DNA from: Pyrodictiaceae archaeon
Lineage (GTDB): Archaea > Thermoproteota > Thermoprotei_A > Sulfolobales > WANQ01
Length of the DNA: 64,000 nt
Reading direction: 5' to 3'
Assembly (NCBI GenBank): GCA_015521735.1
Contig: WANQ01000003.1
Location: 62,001-126,000, forward strand
Positions 47,463-56,690 of this stretch are shown here, one piece after another. A program made the position numbers and the translations under genes. Every line of letters starts with the position of its first letter. Positions within the stretch are counted from its first letter, which is position 1. The notes beneath the pieces are model-generated. The model did no database searches. It saw only the letters and a program-made list of their open reading frames with translations, and had not been told where the DNA came from.

Positions 47463-47654
47463 CTTTCTACTATCTCTCGTTTTAATTCTTGTTCATAGCT
47501 CCACCTAGAGTCTTATACCTTAACCTATATTTAACCTGGAAGCACCTAGATAAAACTGGGTGTACTAGCCTTCGCTCTACGTATTCTAGAATTCTTCTCG
47601 AGAAATCATCCAGTACTTAAACCAGACGATCCAGCCTTACGTGCTAGAAAGGTT

Positions 47655-48365
47655 ATGAGGGATACTGGTGTAAGAATAATACCTATAGTAGAATCACGTT
47701 CTCTAAAAGGAATTATTAGTAGGTTAGGTGTACTTAGCATAACATCTTCTAGGTCTAATCTAAGAGCAATTGACATAGCAGAAGAACCATTAGTAGTAGT
47801 TAACCCTCAAGACGAGCTTAATAGTGTAGTAGATAGAATGCTTAGAGTTGATGAATGGTATGCACCAGTAGTAAATGAAAGAAACGAGTACCTAGGAGTT
47901 CTAGGCCTAGAACACATAATATCCTATTTCATATCTAAAGAAGATAAACCTAAAGCACTATTTAACCCAGTAGAACAATACATGACACGTGAAGTAGAAT
48001 TCGTTAAAATAGACGACCACGTATCACGTTTATGGAAGAAGATGTTGAAGTATAGATATGCTGGCTACCCTGTTCTAGACGATAAGGATAGGGTAATAGG
48101 TGTTGTAACCCAATACGACTTACTAAGGTACGGGTTTACTAGGATAGATCTTGAATCTGAGAGTCCTCCTAGAAAAGGCCCACGTGTAAGAGAGATAATG
48201 TCTACTCCACCAATAACAGTTAAGCCTAAGGACCAATTACTTAAAGTGGCCGAGACAATGATTACACGTGGTATAGGTAGAGTAGTAGTCGTAGACGATA
48301 TAGGACACCTTGTAGGAATAGTTGATAGAGAGGATGTAGTTAAAGCTATTATGGGTAAAACCTAA
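47655..48365 (+). CDS. Multi-CBS protein (second of five), 5' end uncertain
   Basis: From ATG 47655 it encodes 236 residues covering the end of a first CBS motif and three complete ones (EYLGVLGLEHII, VEQYMTREVEFV..., VREIMSTPPITVKP...). The first motif is truncated at that ATG: the same frame continues upstream for about 33 codons (VLKPDDPALRARKV immediately before), which is normal CBS sequence, but holds no ATG, GTG or TTG. A TATA box TATATTTA (47526-47533) predicts transcription start near 47555, next to CTG 47556; ATT 47583 is another option. The true gene probably begins there. Confidence 0.75.
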   Translation: MRDTGVRIIPIVESRSLKGIISRLGVLSITSSRSNLRAIDIAEEPLVVVNPQDELNSVVDRMLRVDEWYAPVVNERNEYLGVLGLEHIISYFISKEDKPKALFNPVEQYMTREVEFVKIDDHVSRLWKKMLKYRYAGYPVLDDKDRVIGVVTQYDLLRYGFTRIDLESESPPRKGPRVREIMSTPPITVKPKDQLLKVAETMITRGIGRVVVVDDIGHLVGIVDREDVVKAIMGKT

Positions 48366-48423
48366 CATGGTAATCCTTATTATCCATTAAACATATATTA
48401 CTAGTCTATGAGGAGGATACATC

Positions 48424-49368
48424 TTGTATAGACCAGCCCCTAAGCCTCGAAGAGTTGAAGGATATCGTTGGCTTAGAAGTGATGGTACTCCTAACTTCTC
48501 AGACCACGTATATAGACGTGAAGGAGAAGTAGCCCGTATAGCTAAAACTGATCTAAAAACAGCATCACCTACAACACCTATCCTAGAACTAGCAGAGTCT
48601 ATGACATACAATAACATTAGAAGTATACCAATAGTTAATAGTAAGCTCGAGTTAGAGGGACTAGTACTTGCAACAAGTATAGTTAACTACATTGGTGGAG
48701 GAGAACTATACAACATAGTAGTTGAAAGACATGGTAAAAACATTTACAGTGCTTTAAGAGAGCCTGCATCAACAATAATGATAAGGAACCCCATAGTAGC
48801 TAAGATAACTGATAAGATAACCAAGGTATTAGAGAAAATGATACTTGAAGGTATAGGTGTAGTACCAGTACTAGACGAAGAGGACAAGATATACGGTATA
48901 ATTACCGAGAGAGACCTAGTAGAATACTTCGCCGAGAAAGAGGAAGTAGGGGTTAGTGTTTCAGAAGTTATGTCTAAGGAAGTAATAACAATAAACCGTG
49001 AAGCAACGGTTAAGAAGGCAGCAGAGACTATGATTAAGCTAGGTTTTCGGCGATTACCAGTAGTTGAGGAGGAGAAAATAGCTGGCATGGTGACTGCTAA
49101 AGATATTGTAAGATTTATTGGTAGCCACGAAGTATTCAAGAAGACGACTACAGGGAATATCGAGGAGGCCTTATCAACACCTATAGTAGAGGTTATGAAC
49201 AAGTTCGTTTACACAATACCACCTACAACAGATATTGGTGAAGCAGCTAAACAGATGATGGAGAAAGGTGTAAGTAGCCTACTAGTTGTTGAAGACGAGA
49301 GACTCCTAGGAATTGTTACTGAAAGAGACATTCTATACGGTATTCTCGTGAAAACAGGTAAGAGGTAG
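48424..49368 (+). CDS. Four-CBS protein (third of five)
   Basis: A 314-residue protein with an N-terminal degenerate region (HVYRREGEVARIAKTDLKTASPTTPILELAE) and about four CBS motifs, among them IMIRNPIVAKITDKITKVLEK, VSEVMSKEVITINREATVKKAAETM and VEVMNKFVYTIPPTTDIGEAAKQM. Each ends in GIVTERDILYGIL-like helices that line the nucleotide sites. TTG 48424 has GAGGAGG about 8 bases upstream and a TATA-like CATATATTA before that, so this gene may have its own promoter. Confidence 0.85.
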   Translation: MYRPAPKPRRVEGYRWLRSDGTPNFSDHVYRREGEVARIAKTDLKTASPTTPILELAESMTYNNIRSIPIVNSKLELEGLVLATSIVNYIGGGELYNIVVERHGKNIYSALREPASTIMIRNPIVAKITDKITKVLEKMILEGIGVVPVLDEEDKIYGIITERDLVEYFAEKEEVGVSVSEVMSKEVITINREATVKKAAETMIKLGFRRLPVVEEEKIAGMVTAKDIVRFIGSHEVFKKTTTGNIEEALSTPIVEVMNKFVYTIPPTTDIGEAAKQMMEKGVSSLLVVEDERLLGIVTERDILYGILVKTGKR

Positions 49369-49375
49369 GCTAAGA

Positions 49376-50215
49376 GTGCCAGTAAAGGTTTCATCATATA
49401 TGTCTTCACCAGTAATAGCAGCCTCACCATACGATAACCTAGCCCACATACGTAACCTAATGATAAGGCATCACGTAGGTAGAATAGTCATAGTAGAAGA
49501 CAATAAACCTGTAGGGATAATAACAAAGAACGACTTCATAAGAGCCTTGTTCTCTAGAAGAAGATACACTAAGCCTTTAGAGGAAATAAAAGCAGAGGAA
49601 ATAATGACTAGAAACATAGTTGTTATAGAGGAGAATAAGAGTATTAAGAATGCAGCTAAGCTCATGTTAAGATACAGTATTAGTGGTTTACCAGTTGTGT
49701 CAAGAGAGGGTATGCTGGTAGGTATAATAACTTTAACAGATCTTACAAGAGCTTATGCTGAAAGATATCAGGGTAAGCTAAGAGTAGCAGATGTAATGAG
49801 AAGGAACCCCTCAGTAGTTTCTAGAAGCCATAGCCTATTCTACGTAGTAGACCTATTATCTAAGGATCCTGCAGGTAAAGTCGTTGTAGTAGAAGGTGGT
49901 AAGCCTATAGGCATTATAGCTGAAAGCGATATAGCATTTATTAACACGCTAGCTCTCCCAAGAGATGTAAAGTACATTAAACGTGTTAGTACAGCTAAGG
50001 GTAGAGCAACAACTATAAGAGTATACGCTATGCCCATAGCAGCAGACATAATGACACCTAACCCCCTAACAGCTAAGCCTCTCGAAGACTTAGCATTAGC
50101 AGCTGACACGATGATAAAGAATAATATCAGTATACTACCAGTAGTAGACGAAGAAGATAACTTAATGGGTATTGTAACTAAGATTGAAATAGCTAAAGCT
50201 ATTACAAGACTCTAA
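49376..50215 (+). CDS. Four-CBS protein (fourth of five)
   Basis: A 279-residue protein made of two Bateman modules: VSSYMSSPVIAASPYDNLAHIRNLM, AEEIMTRNIVVIEENKSIKNAAKLM, VADVMRRNPSVVSRSHSLFYVVDLL and AADIMTPNPLTAKPLEDLALAADTM. It starts with GTG 49376, 8 bases after the previous stop, so it is co-transcribed with it. No fused catalytic or DNA-binding domain is present. Confidence 0.88.
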   Translation: MPVKVSSYMSSPVIAASPYDNLAHIRNLMIRHHVGRIVIVEDNKPVGIITKNDFIRALFSRRRYTKPLEEIKAEEIMTRNIVVIEENKSIKNAAKLMLRYSISGLPVVSREGMLVGIITLTDLTRAYAERYQGKLRVADVMRRNPSVVSRSHSLFYVVDLLSKDPAGKVVVVEGGKPIGIIAESDIAFINTLALPRDVKYIKRVSTAKGRATTIRVYAMPIAADIMTPNPLTAKPLEDLALAADTMIKNNISILPVVDEEDNLMGIVTKIEIAKAITRL

Positions 50216-50241
50216 AACGGTATACTAGGAGATGATGGGCT

Positions 50242-51060
50242 ATGAGTGTCTCGGATAAGGCTAAGACTAGGATAGGAGATGTTATGGAGAAAGAATTCCC
50301 CATAGTAGATAAAGATGAAACACTCTACCATGCAGTAAAGGTTATGGAGAAATACGGTTATGATAGAGTAGTTGTTGTTGAAGAAGGAAGACTTGTAGGT
50401 GTTGCTACAAAAAAGGATATACTAATGAAGCTTGGAACAGAACGTACTAGAAGAACAACACCTAGTAGAATGCATATATCAAGCTTCATGACACCAAACC
50501 CTATAACAATAACACCTGAAAAAACAATTGGAGAAGCAGCTAAAACAATGGTGTCTAGGGAAATTAGTAGCCTACCCGTAGTAGAAGGCAATGAACTAGT
50601 AGGACTAGTAACCAAGACTACTATAGCAAAACTATTAGTAGACCTAGATGTACCAGTAAGAGAGGTAATGACTACTAGCCCTATAGCAGTTAAGTTAACC
50701 GATAGAGTACTACATGTTAGACAATTAATACTAAACGAAGGATTAACATTTATACCAGTAATAGACGAGGAGGGAAGAGTCCTAGGATCAATATCAATAG
50801 ACGAAGTAGCTGATGCCCTATTCGCATTCCACGACATAGTACCAGAAAAACATAGAAAGGAGAGAATACAACACCTACTAGTATCAGATGTAATGAGGCT
50901 AAGACCACCAAAAGCTAGTGCAACTGATCCACTAGGAGAAGTAATAAAGGACATGTTGAAGAGAAGATATCGTGGAGCAATAATAGTTGACGATGAGGGT
51001 AGACCTATAGGAGTAGTAACTTTAACAGACATAACAGAATACATGGCAACACTAGCATAA
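50242..51060 (+). CDS. Four-CBS protein (fifth of five)
   Basis: A 272-residue protein of two Bateman modules: IGDVMEKEFPIVDKDETLYHAVKVM, ISSFMTPNPITITPEKTIGEAAKTM, VREVMTTSPIAVKLTDRVLHVRQLI and VSDVMRLRPPKASATDPLGEVIKDM. ATG 50242 follows GGAGATGATGGG. The gene lies 26 bases after the fourth CBS gene and ends the array; the next 160 bases to the Mut7-C gene contain no ORF. Confidence 0.88.
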   Translation: MSVSDKAKTRIGDVMEKEFPIVDKDETLYHAVKVMEKYGYDRVVVVEEGRLVGVATKKDILMKLGTERTRRTTPSRMHISSFMTPNPITITPEKTIGEAAKTMVSREISSLPVVEGNELVGLVTKTTIAKLLVDLDVPVREVMTTSPIAVKLTDRVLHVRQLILNEGLTFIPVIDEEGRVLGSISIDEVADALFAFHDIVPEKHRKERIQHLLVSDVMRLRPPKASATDPLGEVIKDMLKRRYRGAIIVDDEGRPIGVVTLTDITEYMATLA

Positions 51061-51293
51061 ACATTACACCTGTTAACTAAACAGTTTTTAAGATACAACT
51101 ACTAGGCATAGAATACTTCATACAATAAACCACGTAGAGGCCTTAAAGATACCAACTCTAGTGAATTAGCTGGCCTAGGAGGACAATAGTATTAGTCTTC
51201 TAGATTGTAGTCAACCATGTTTTATTGCTTTTATACCCCTATATACTGAAATATTGTATCCTAGGATATAGTGTATTGAAGGAAGATGCTAAG

Positions 51294-51824
51294 ATGAATA
51301 GGGAATCCGTAGAACTAAAGTTCGTAGTTGACACTATGCTCGGAGACCTTGCCCGATGGCTACGAATACTAGGCTATGATACAAAGTATTCTAGAAGCTA
51401 CGAGGACTGGCAATTACTAAGGATAGCCGAGAACGAGAATAGGGTGTTATTAACTAGGGATAGAGGATTGTACTGGAGAGCTAGGAGAAAGGGTTTACAA
51501 GCAGTCCTAGTGACAAGTGATGATATTGCTGGAAGACTCTACGAGGTCTCCAAGAAATACCCTATAAGACTCTACGTTGACTTCACGTTAACTAGGTGTA
51601 GTATCTGTAATACACCGTTAATCAAGGTCAATAAGGAGGAAGTAAAGGACAATGTACCTAGACCAGTATATGAGAAATACCATGACTTCTGGATATGTCC
51701 TAGATGCGGTAAGGTTTACTGGCGTGGAAGCCACTGGATTAAAATAGAGGAAATACTAAGCCAGGTAAGGGGGATGATTAATGAGTGGAAGCGAGCCCGT
51801 ACATCCAAGAGAGTTAAGCTTTGA
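51294..51824 (+). CDS. Mut7-C RNase-domain protein (PIN-like with zinc ribbon)
   Basis: A 176-residue protein of the Mut7-C family, a PIN-like putative RNase fused to a zinc ribbon. The PIN-like part has [22 protein letters not shown] and [13 protein letters not shown] with conserved Asp residues; the ribbon has CSIC and [14 protein letters not shown]. The frame opens at 51225, but ATG 51294 fits the family start and lies some 50 bases after a TATA-like TTTTATACC near 51229-51237. Its end overlaps the AMMECR1 gene by 44 bases. Confidence 0.85.
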   Translation: MNRESVELKFVVDTMLGDLARWLRILGYDTKYSRSYEDWQLLRIAENENRVLLTRDRGLYWRARRKGLQAVLVTSDDIAGRLYEVSKKYPIRLYVDFTLTRCSICNTPLIKVNKEEVKDNVPRPVYEKYHDFWICPRCGKVYWRGSHWIKIEEILSQVRGMINEWKRARTSKRVKL

Positions 51825-52461
51825 AGAAGGAGTATTCCTCGTAAAACTAGCTAGACGAGCAGTAGAAGAGTTCCTAAAGAATGGAGTTAAGATTAAGCCA
51901 TCTGAAAACACTCCACCAAAACTACTAAGACCAGGTATGACTTTTACAACCATAGAAGTATTCCATGACTACCATAGACGTAGCCTAAGAGGATGTATAG
52001 GTTATCTTCAACCCATTACAAGCCTCGTCCAATCAGTAATAGATACGGCAATACAAGCAGCAGTAGAAGACCCCCGATTCCCACCAATGCATGCAGGAGA
52101 ACTAGACTACGTAACCTTTGAAGTCTCAGTACTCTCAACACCAAAACTACTAAAAGTAGAAAACCGCTGGGAACTACCCAAACACGTCATAGTAGGTAAG
52201 CACGGACTAATAGTAGAGAGGAGAATATACAAGGGAACACTACTACCACAAGTACCAGTAGAGTATGGCTGGGACTCTGAAACATTCCTAGCAGAAACAT
52301 GCCTAAAAGCAGGCCTTAGCCCAGACTGCTGGCTTGACGAAAAAACACGCATCTACGTATACGAAGCAAGACTATGGCGAGAAAAAGAGCCAAAAGGAGA
52401 AATAGAAGAAAGAGACATGACCAAAGAACTAGAAGAACTATGGAAGAGTACAAGTAAATAA
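51781..52461 (+). CDS. AMMECR1-family protein
   Basis: A 226-residue protein with the AMMECR1 signature [13 protein letters not shown] and the later [35 protein letters not shown] and [11 protein letters not shown]. The LRGCIG box with its cysteine is almost invariant from archaea to humans. Biochemical function is unknown; links to Memo-type partners have been proposed. ATG 51781 overlaps the upstream gene by 44 bases, implying co-expression. Confidence 0.92.
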   Translation: MSGSEPVHPRELSFEEGVFLVKLARRAVEEFLKNGVKIKPSENTPPKLLRPGMTFTTIEVFHDYHRRSLRGCIGYLQPITSLVQSVIDTAIQAAVEDPRFPPMHAGELDYVTFEVSVLSTPKLLKVENRWELPKHVIVGKHGLIVERRIYKGTLLPQVPVEYGWDSETFLAETCLKAGLSPDCWLDEKTRIYVYEARLWREKEPKGEIEERDMTKELEELWKSTSK

Positions 52462-52585
52462 GAAGCACAACGAATAGAACGCGAACTTACAGCATGTATA
52501 AAAACCTTCTGTACATCACCTCTATCAAGATTACTGTCTAGATATTTTTAGCAATCAATAATAGTATACTCTCTTAAGGGTAAAG

Positions 52586-53110
52586 ATGTTTAGTTCAGGT
52601 AGAAGAAAGAAACCAGGTTTGATACTTATATTGCTATCGTCAGTAGCATTACTATCAATTATAACACTATCACTGATAAAGCCTACGCCAGGAGTAGAGA
52701 TATCACTAGAGTTCTATGATAAAGGCATACTCGTTAAATCATGGCTAGGCATTCCTAGTCTCCCTAAAGGCAGAGTATACGTTGAAGTATACGCCATAGC
52801 TCCACCAGGATATAGTGAACCCGAAGTCAAGATATTCAATGGAACACTAAAATCGCCTAGAATATTCATACCGTATTCTGGTAAGTTCAAGGAAATAGTA
52901 GACAAATACTATAAGTGGCTTAGCAAAGCACCAATAACAAACAGCGTCCGTGAAACATCAAAATATGGTCTAAGAGTAGACTTATGGATGATATCAGAGA
53001 ACAACATTATCCAAAGCTACACATACTACGTAACCCATAGCCCGTGGAAAATACATAAAGGAAGGGATAGCTATACCACCTTCTACTTTCAGCAATATCT
53101 TTCAAGCTAA
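52586..53110 (+). CDS. Membrane-anchored extracellular protein, function unknown
   Basis: A 174-residue protein with a basic N terminus (SSGRRKKPG) followed by one hydrophobic span (about 11-31) and an ectodomain rich in beta strands and aromatic residues. The topology is N-in with the bulk outside. No family recognised. It starts at ATG 52586, 124 bases after the AMMECR1 gene, and faces the gene-poor island. Confidence 0.6.
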   Translation: MFSSGRRKKPGLILILLSSVALLSIITLSLIKPTPGVEISLEFYDKGILVKSWLGIPSLPKGRVYVEVYAIAPPGYSEPEVKIFNGTLKSPRIFIPYSGKFKEIVDKYYKWLSKAPITNSVRETSKYGLRVDLWMISENNIIQSYTYYVTHSPWKIHKGRDSYTTFYFQQYLSS

Positions 53111-53621
53111 ATAATATAAGAGATAAGAGTTAATAATTGAGATGTGTGCTTTAAGGAATTTTAAGACATTAAGTCCTTCTAACATTAATGCAACGATAAA
53201 ACTCATCAAATAAAGGAAATGGAGTCTATATGGTCTTTAGGAAATACTACAACAAAATGCTACAACATAAGGACAAGGCTTAAAGCTTTTAAGAAGCATG
53301 GACAAATAAGGAAAGCTTAACAGAGTAAAAGCATATAAGGCAAAGAAAATCTATCAAAGGTTTTAAGAGGTGTCACGGTTAGTTGACCAATCAAAGAATG
53401 TTCAAGTAGCTACATAAGAAACGTACATAACACGTACAAAATAAATAACTAAAAAGCATAAATACTCTAATAACTTTAGTAAGCAAAATATCAAAACATT
53501 AGGTTAATCTGTAACTAAGAAACGAATCTTTTCCAAGTAGTCAGAAGATAGGGTTGTCAACAATATTCGGGAAACCTAGAAATATCTGTAATGAACATAA
53601 CATTAAGGGGGCTACTAGGTA
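53111..53621. other. AT-rich gene-poor interval
   Basis: About 510 bases, richer in A and T than the neighbours, with no convincing gene. A 33-codon frame at 53219-53320 (ending with AFKKHGQIRKA) is the longest reading frame I note; it has no ribosome site and I do not assign it. No tRNA, inverted terminal repeats or target duplications are apparent. It might be a decayed integration. Confidence 0.35.
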
Positions 53622-55253
53622 ATGAATAAAATGATCCCAGCCCTATTAATACTAATGACACTTGTCATCTTAGTACCACAAATCACGCATGCAACAATAC
53701 GCGCACAACCACCAATACAAAAGCTCTGGGAGAGCGAAGAACTAGGAGGATGGGTGAAGAGTATTGCTTGGTCACCAGATGGCACAAAAATAGCAGTAGG
53801 TATAGGGTGGCGTGAAAAGATAGGAGATAAGTACTATTATCATGGTGAGATCCTTATCTTCTCTTCGTCGGGCAAGTTATTATGGAAAAGTGATGACTTA
53901 GGTGATCATGTACGGTGTGTTGCTTGGTCACCTGATGGTAGTAAACTAGCTGTTGGAGGAGACTTTGGTAAAGTCATAGTGTTTACCTGGGCTGGTTTAC
54001 CTCTAACTTCACCAACTACATCGACGGTCAACTATGTAACTCTTGAACCTACTTGGAGTTTGCGTACAACAGCTTCCACTATTGTTAACTCCTCATCAAG
54101 TGTTGTTGGCTTTAACTGGTTCCCGGCAATCTTAGTCGTTGGTATCGGGAGTATTGTTACCGCTATTCTGTTTACTGTTCGCATCAGAAGACGCAGTATT
54201 CCTAGCAAAGCAATTAGTGAGGAATCTAGTGTTACTGGAGAAGTAGCTCATCCAAGAGGCAGGTTTAGCGGAAGTTTCAGAGGAGGTAATTTCAGTAAAA
54301 TGAGCGATGTTTCTTATGATGTTGTTGAATCTGTTCTTAGTATGAGTCTTAATGGGTTAATAAGCGGTTATGGTTGTATTGAAGGCCACACTCCTAGGGA
54401 GGTTGTGTTGAGACCAGGAATTGCCCCTAACGGCTTCGAGGGCTTGTGGAAGTGTTGCTTACTTGGTTGCGGTGGTTGGGGTTGCGCGTACTTATGTAGC
54501 CAGGATAACAGAGAAGTTGTCTTCAAGGTGCCTAGAGGTTTCGAATCAATTTTTGAGGATGGTTTCGTACCTACTGTTGACGTGGGACTGCTTGAGAGAA
54601 TTAGAAATGAAGCGGAGGTTCTGAGGGGGCTAAAACATCCCTGCATTCTTAGATTACTCGGTGTAGCCAAGTCTGCACCCGTCCTTGCTTACGAGTTTGC
54701 TGAGGGCGGATCACTCGACTGGCAACTCTCCCATGGATGGTCCCCAAGCTTAAGAGATGTTCTCCTAATAGGTATTCAGGTTGGTGATGCTCTACGATAT
54801 ATTCACTCAAGAGGTCTTATTCATGGAGATATTAAGCCTGGTAACATCTTCATCAAGAACGGTGTTGCTAAGGTAGGAGACTTCTCCTCAATTGTTAGGT
54901 TAGTGACGATGAGCTCCAGGTTATCGAGGCTGTCTTATACACCAGGTTTCAGATCACCTGAGCAAGTATTTGCTGATCTGAGAAGGAGAGTAAGGGAGTT
55001 AGGGCTTGAGTCGAGGATAGACACGTACCTCTTAGGTAATCTCCTCCTGTACCTACTAACTAGAAGATCAGTGGATGGTGAGGAGGCTGTAGGTAGTAAT
55101 GAAGTCGAAAAAGCAACCGAAGCAATAGAGGATCCCGAACTAAGGGAGGTAATTAGGGAAGCGCTAAACCCTAACCCGCTACAAAGGCCATCAACGGAAG
55201 AGGTCGTCAAGAAACTACTAAGAATATGGATAAGTAGATATGGAAAACAATGA
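53622..55253 (+). CDS. WD40-transmembrane-Ser/Thr kinase protein
   Basis: A 543-residue receptor-like protein. A signal peptide (about 1-25) is followed by two WD40-type repeats (VKSIAWSPDGTKIAVG at 45-60 and VRCVAWSPDGSKLAVGG at 97-113), a Ser/Thr-rich linker, a membrane span (about 168-187) ending in RIRRR, and a cytoplasmic kinase domain (about 275-540). Kinase motifs: Gly-rich LGCGGWGCAYLC, lysine K302 in VVFKVPRG, catalytic HGDIKPGN (HGD for HRD), and GDFSS (DFS for DFG), then RSPEQ. Two repeats cannot close a 7-blade propeller, so the sensor seems truncated. Base usage shifts to a higher GC, different codons after about codon 85. Confidence 0.82.
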   Translation: MNKMIPALLILMTLVILVPQITHATIRAQPPIQKLWESEELGGWVKSIAWSPDGTKIAVGIGWREKIGDKYYYHGEILIFSSSGKLLWKSDDLGDHVRCVAWSPDGSKLAVGGDFGKVIVFTWAGLPLTSPTTSTVNYVTLEPTWSLRTTASTIVNSSSSVVGFNWFPAILVVGIGSIVTAILFTVRIRRRSIPSKAISEESSVTGEVAHPRGRFSGSFRGGNFSKMSDVSYDVVESVLSMSLNGLISGYGCIEGHTPREVVLRPGIAPNGFEGLWKCCLLGCGGWGCAYLCSQDNREVVFKVPRGFESIFEDGFVPTVDVGLLERIRNEAEVLRGLKHPCILRLLGVAKSAPVLAYEFAEGGSLDWQLSHGWSPSLRDVLLIGIQVGDALRYIHSRGLIHGDIKPGNIFIKNGVAKVGDFSSIVRLVTMSSRLSRLSYTPGFRSPEQVFADLRRRVRELGLESRIDTYLLGNLLLYLLTRRSVDGEEAVGSNEVEKATEAIEDPELREVIREALNPNPLQRPSTEEVVKKLLRIWISRYGKQ

Positions 55254-55662
55254 GTAGATGCTATTGCCTATGATATGGTTAGATTACAATTTTCTATACT
55301 GGGTAATGTCTTTTTAGCATGTGAGTTCTCATACTCTGTATATAGTCCTAACTAAATACTTAGTAGTTTCTCTTCGATTTCTTAGCGAACACCTCCCTTA
55401 AGTGGGACATTTATTCTCTTCTCTCTGAGACATTATTCATATACAGCTAAAAACATTGAAAAGTACACAACAGATACCGATATTAATTTATAAGCTTGGA
55501 ATAATTGGTAAAAATAATCAAACCATAGAAAATATGTAAGCAGAAACAAGTATAGCACCTACAACTACTCAGTACTGCTTCTGGATAACACAATGGACGA
55601 TTACACCAGAAGACCTGGCAAGCAACGGAGTATCAAGCATACAATACAATGGGCAAACATTT
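55254..55662. other. Non-coding stretch and broken 5' end of the next gene
   Basis: About 410 bases. The 3' third is in frame with the following gene, open from a TAA at 55537-55539. A TATA-like AATTTATAAG (about 55487-55496) precedes an ATG at 55534 that is followed at once by that TAA. The remainder shows no gene. Confidence 0.4.
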
Positions 55663-56562
55663 GTGGAAACACCACTAGTAATAGTATATAACTATGGAGC
55701 ATACTTAGGAATCCTTAGGACTAGCTTAGAGTTGTCAACGGAATACAATACCGGGGTAGCTGTAGGCATAGGGGTAGGCTACAAGATATCAGCTAAGGTG
55801 GGTAGTGAAAGTTATGATATAGTAAACCTAGGTGTAACGTTATATAAGTCGGGGTACTCTATTGAAAAGGAAATAGCGTTCGGATACAGCATAGACACAC
55901 TCCCTAATGCTGAGAACTACATATACATTTACACGCGACCATATGTAGTGTTTGAGAAAGAGAAATGTTACTACTATGGTGACCCAGTAGGCTACTATAC
56001 AGGTAATGAGAGGTTAAGATTGTATATAAGCGAGATAGCTGTTAATGGTGTTTACGCTATAGGCGGAATGAAGAATGGTAGTCCACCATACGTGTTATAT
56101 GATTTATTGTTTAACGACAATGCTAGTATTGAGCAAATAATTAGAATAGACCAAACACCTACTAGTGATGGAGACCTTGATCCTGGTGAAAGCATATTGT
56201 TTAAGCACGTATTCAACTACTATGATGTATGCGGAGTAGATTTCGAAGCATCAGTACCCATAGGCTTAATTGCAGGTAGTATATGTACAGCTGCATCACT
56301 TGGTACTTGTTCACCTTTCGCGTTACTGCTCTCAGCGATATCAATATCATTAGAGCTTAATCCTAGTGCAGCATCGGTAACTGTTGGTGGCTTGCTCTCA
56401 AACTGTGGTGATGGAAGTTATTGTGGTTTACCACCTATTGGAGGATACAACGTATATGAGGAATTGTATATGAGGATTAGTAAGCTGAAGTATCGTGCAT
56501 ATACATGGTATGGTTACTGTGAATTCCAAGTACCAGTAGCATTCTATGTGAAATCGTGGTAG
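55663..56562 (+). CDS. Putative surface protein, possibly 5'-truncated
   Basis: From GTG 55663 it is a 299-residue beta-rich protein with aromatic and Cys residues (CYYYGDPVGYYTG, LLSNCGDGSYCGLPP, YGYCEFQVP) and one hydrophobic helix (about 205-232), typical of secreted or S-layer-associated archaeal proteins. The frame is open a further 41 codons upstream (AETSIAPTTTQYCFWITQW and onward) with no normal start and no signal peptide, stopping at a TAA directly after an ATG at 55534. It may be a pseudogene that has lost its signal peptide. No family recognised. Confidence 0.5.
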   Translation: METPLVIVYNYGAYLGILRTSLELSTEYNTGVAVGIGVGYKISAKVGSESYDIVNLGVTLYKSGYSIEKEIAFGYSIDTLPNAENYIYIYTRPYVVFEKEKCYYYGDPVGYYTGNERLRLYISEIAVNGVYAIGGMKNGSPPYVLYDLLFNDNASIEQIIRIDQTPTSDGDLDPGESILFKHVFNYYDVCGVDFEASVPIGLIAGSICTAASLGTCSPFALLLSAISISLELNPSAASVTVGGLLSNCGDGSYCGLPPIGGYNVYEELYMRISKLKYRAYTWYGYCEFQVPVAFYVKSW

Positions 56563-56628
56563 CACTCACACATACATGCCGTGGTGTGATCCTTTTTGTC
56601 TTGCTATGTTATTTTGCGTAGTGGTTAG

Positions 56629-56637
56629 TTTTATATA
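56629..56637 (+). promoter_or_regulatory. TATA box of the L35Ae gene
   Basis: TTTATATAA at about 56629-56637 lies some 54-62 bases before GTG 56691; the leader ends with GAGGAGG about 9 bases before the start. Confidence 0.5.
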
Positions 56638-56690
56638 AGGTGTTATTGTTTTGTGTGGGTAGTGGCTAGTAGTTTGAGGAGGGGTTTAAT

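Noticed and set aside
51225-51293. N-terminal extension of the Mut7-C gene
   Set aside because: The extra residues are hydrophobic and include the TATA-box region in the coding part; the family start fits ATG 51294.
53219-53320. 33-residue plus-strand ORF in the AT-rich gap
   Set aside because: No ribosome binding site, no promoter at the right distance and no recognisable motif; one short frame in 500 bases is expected by chance.
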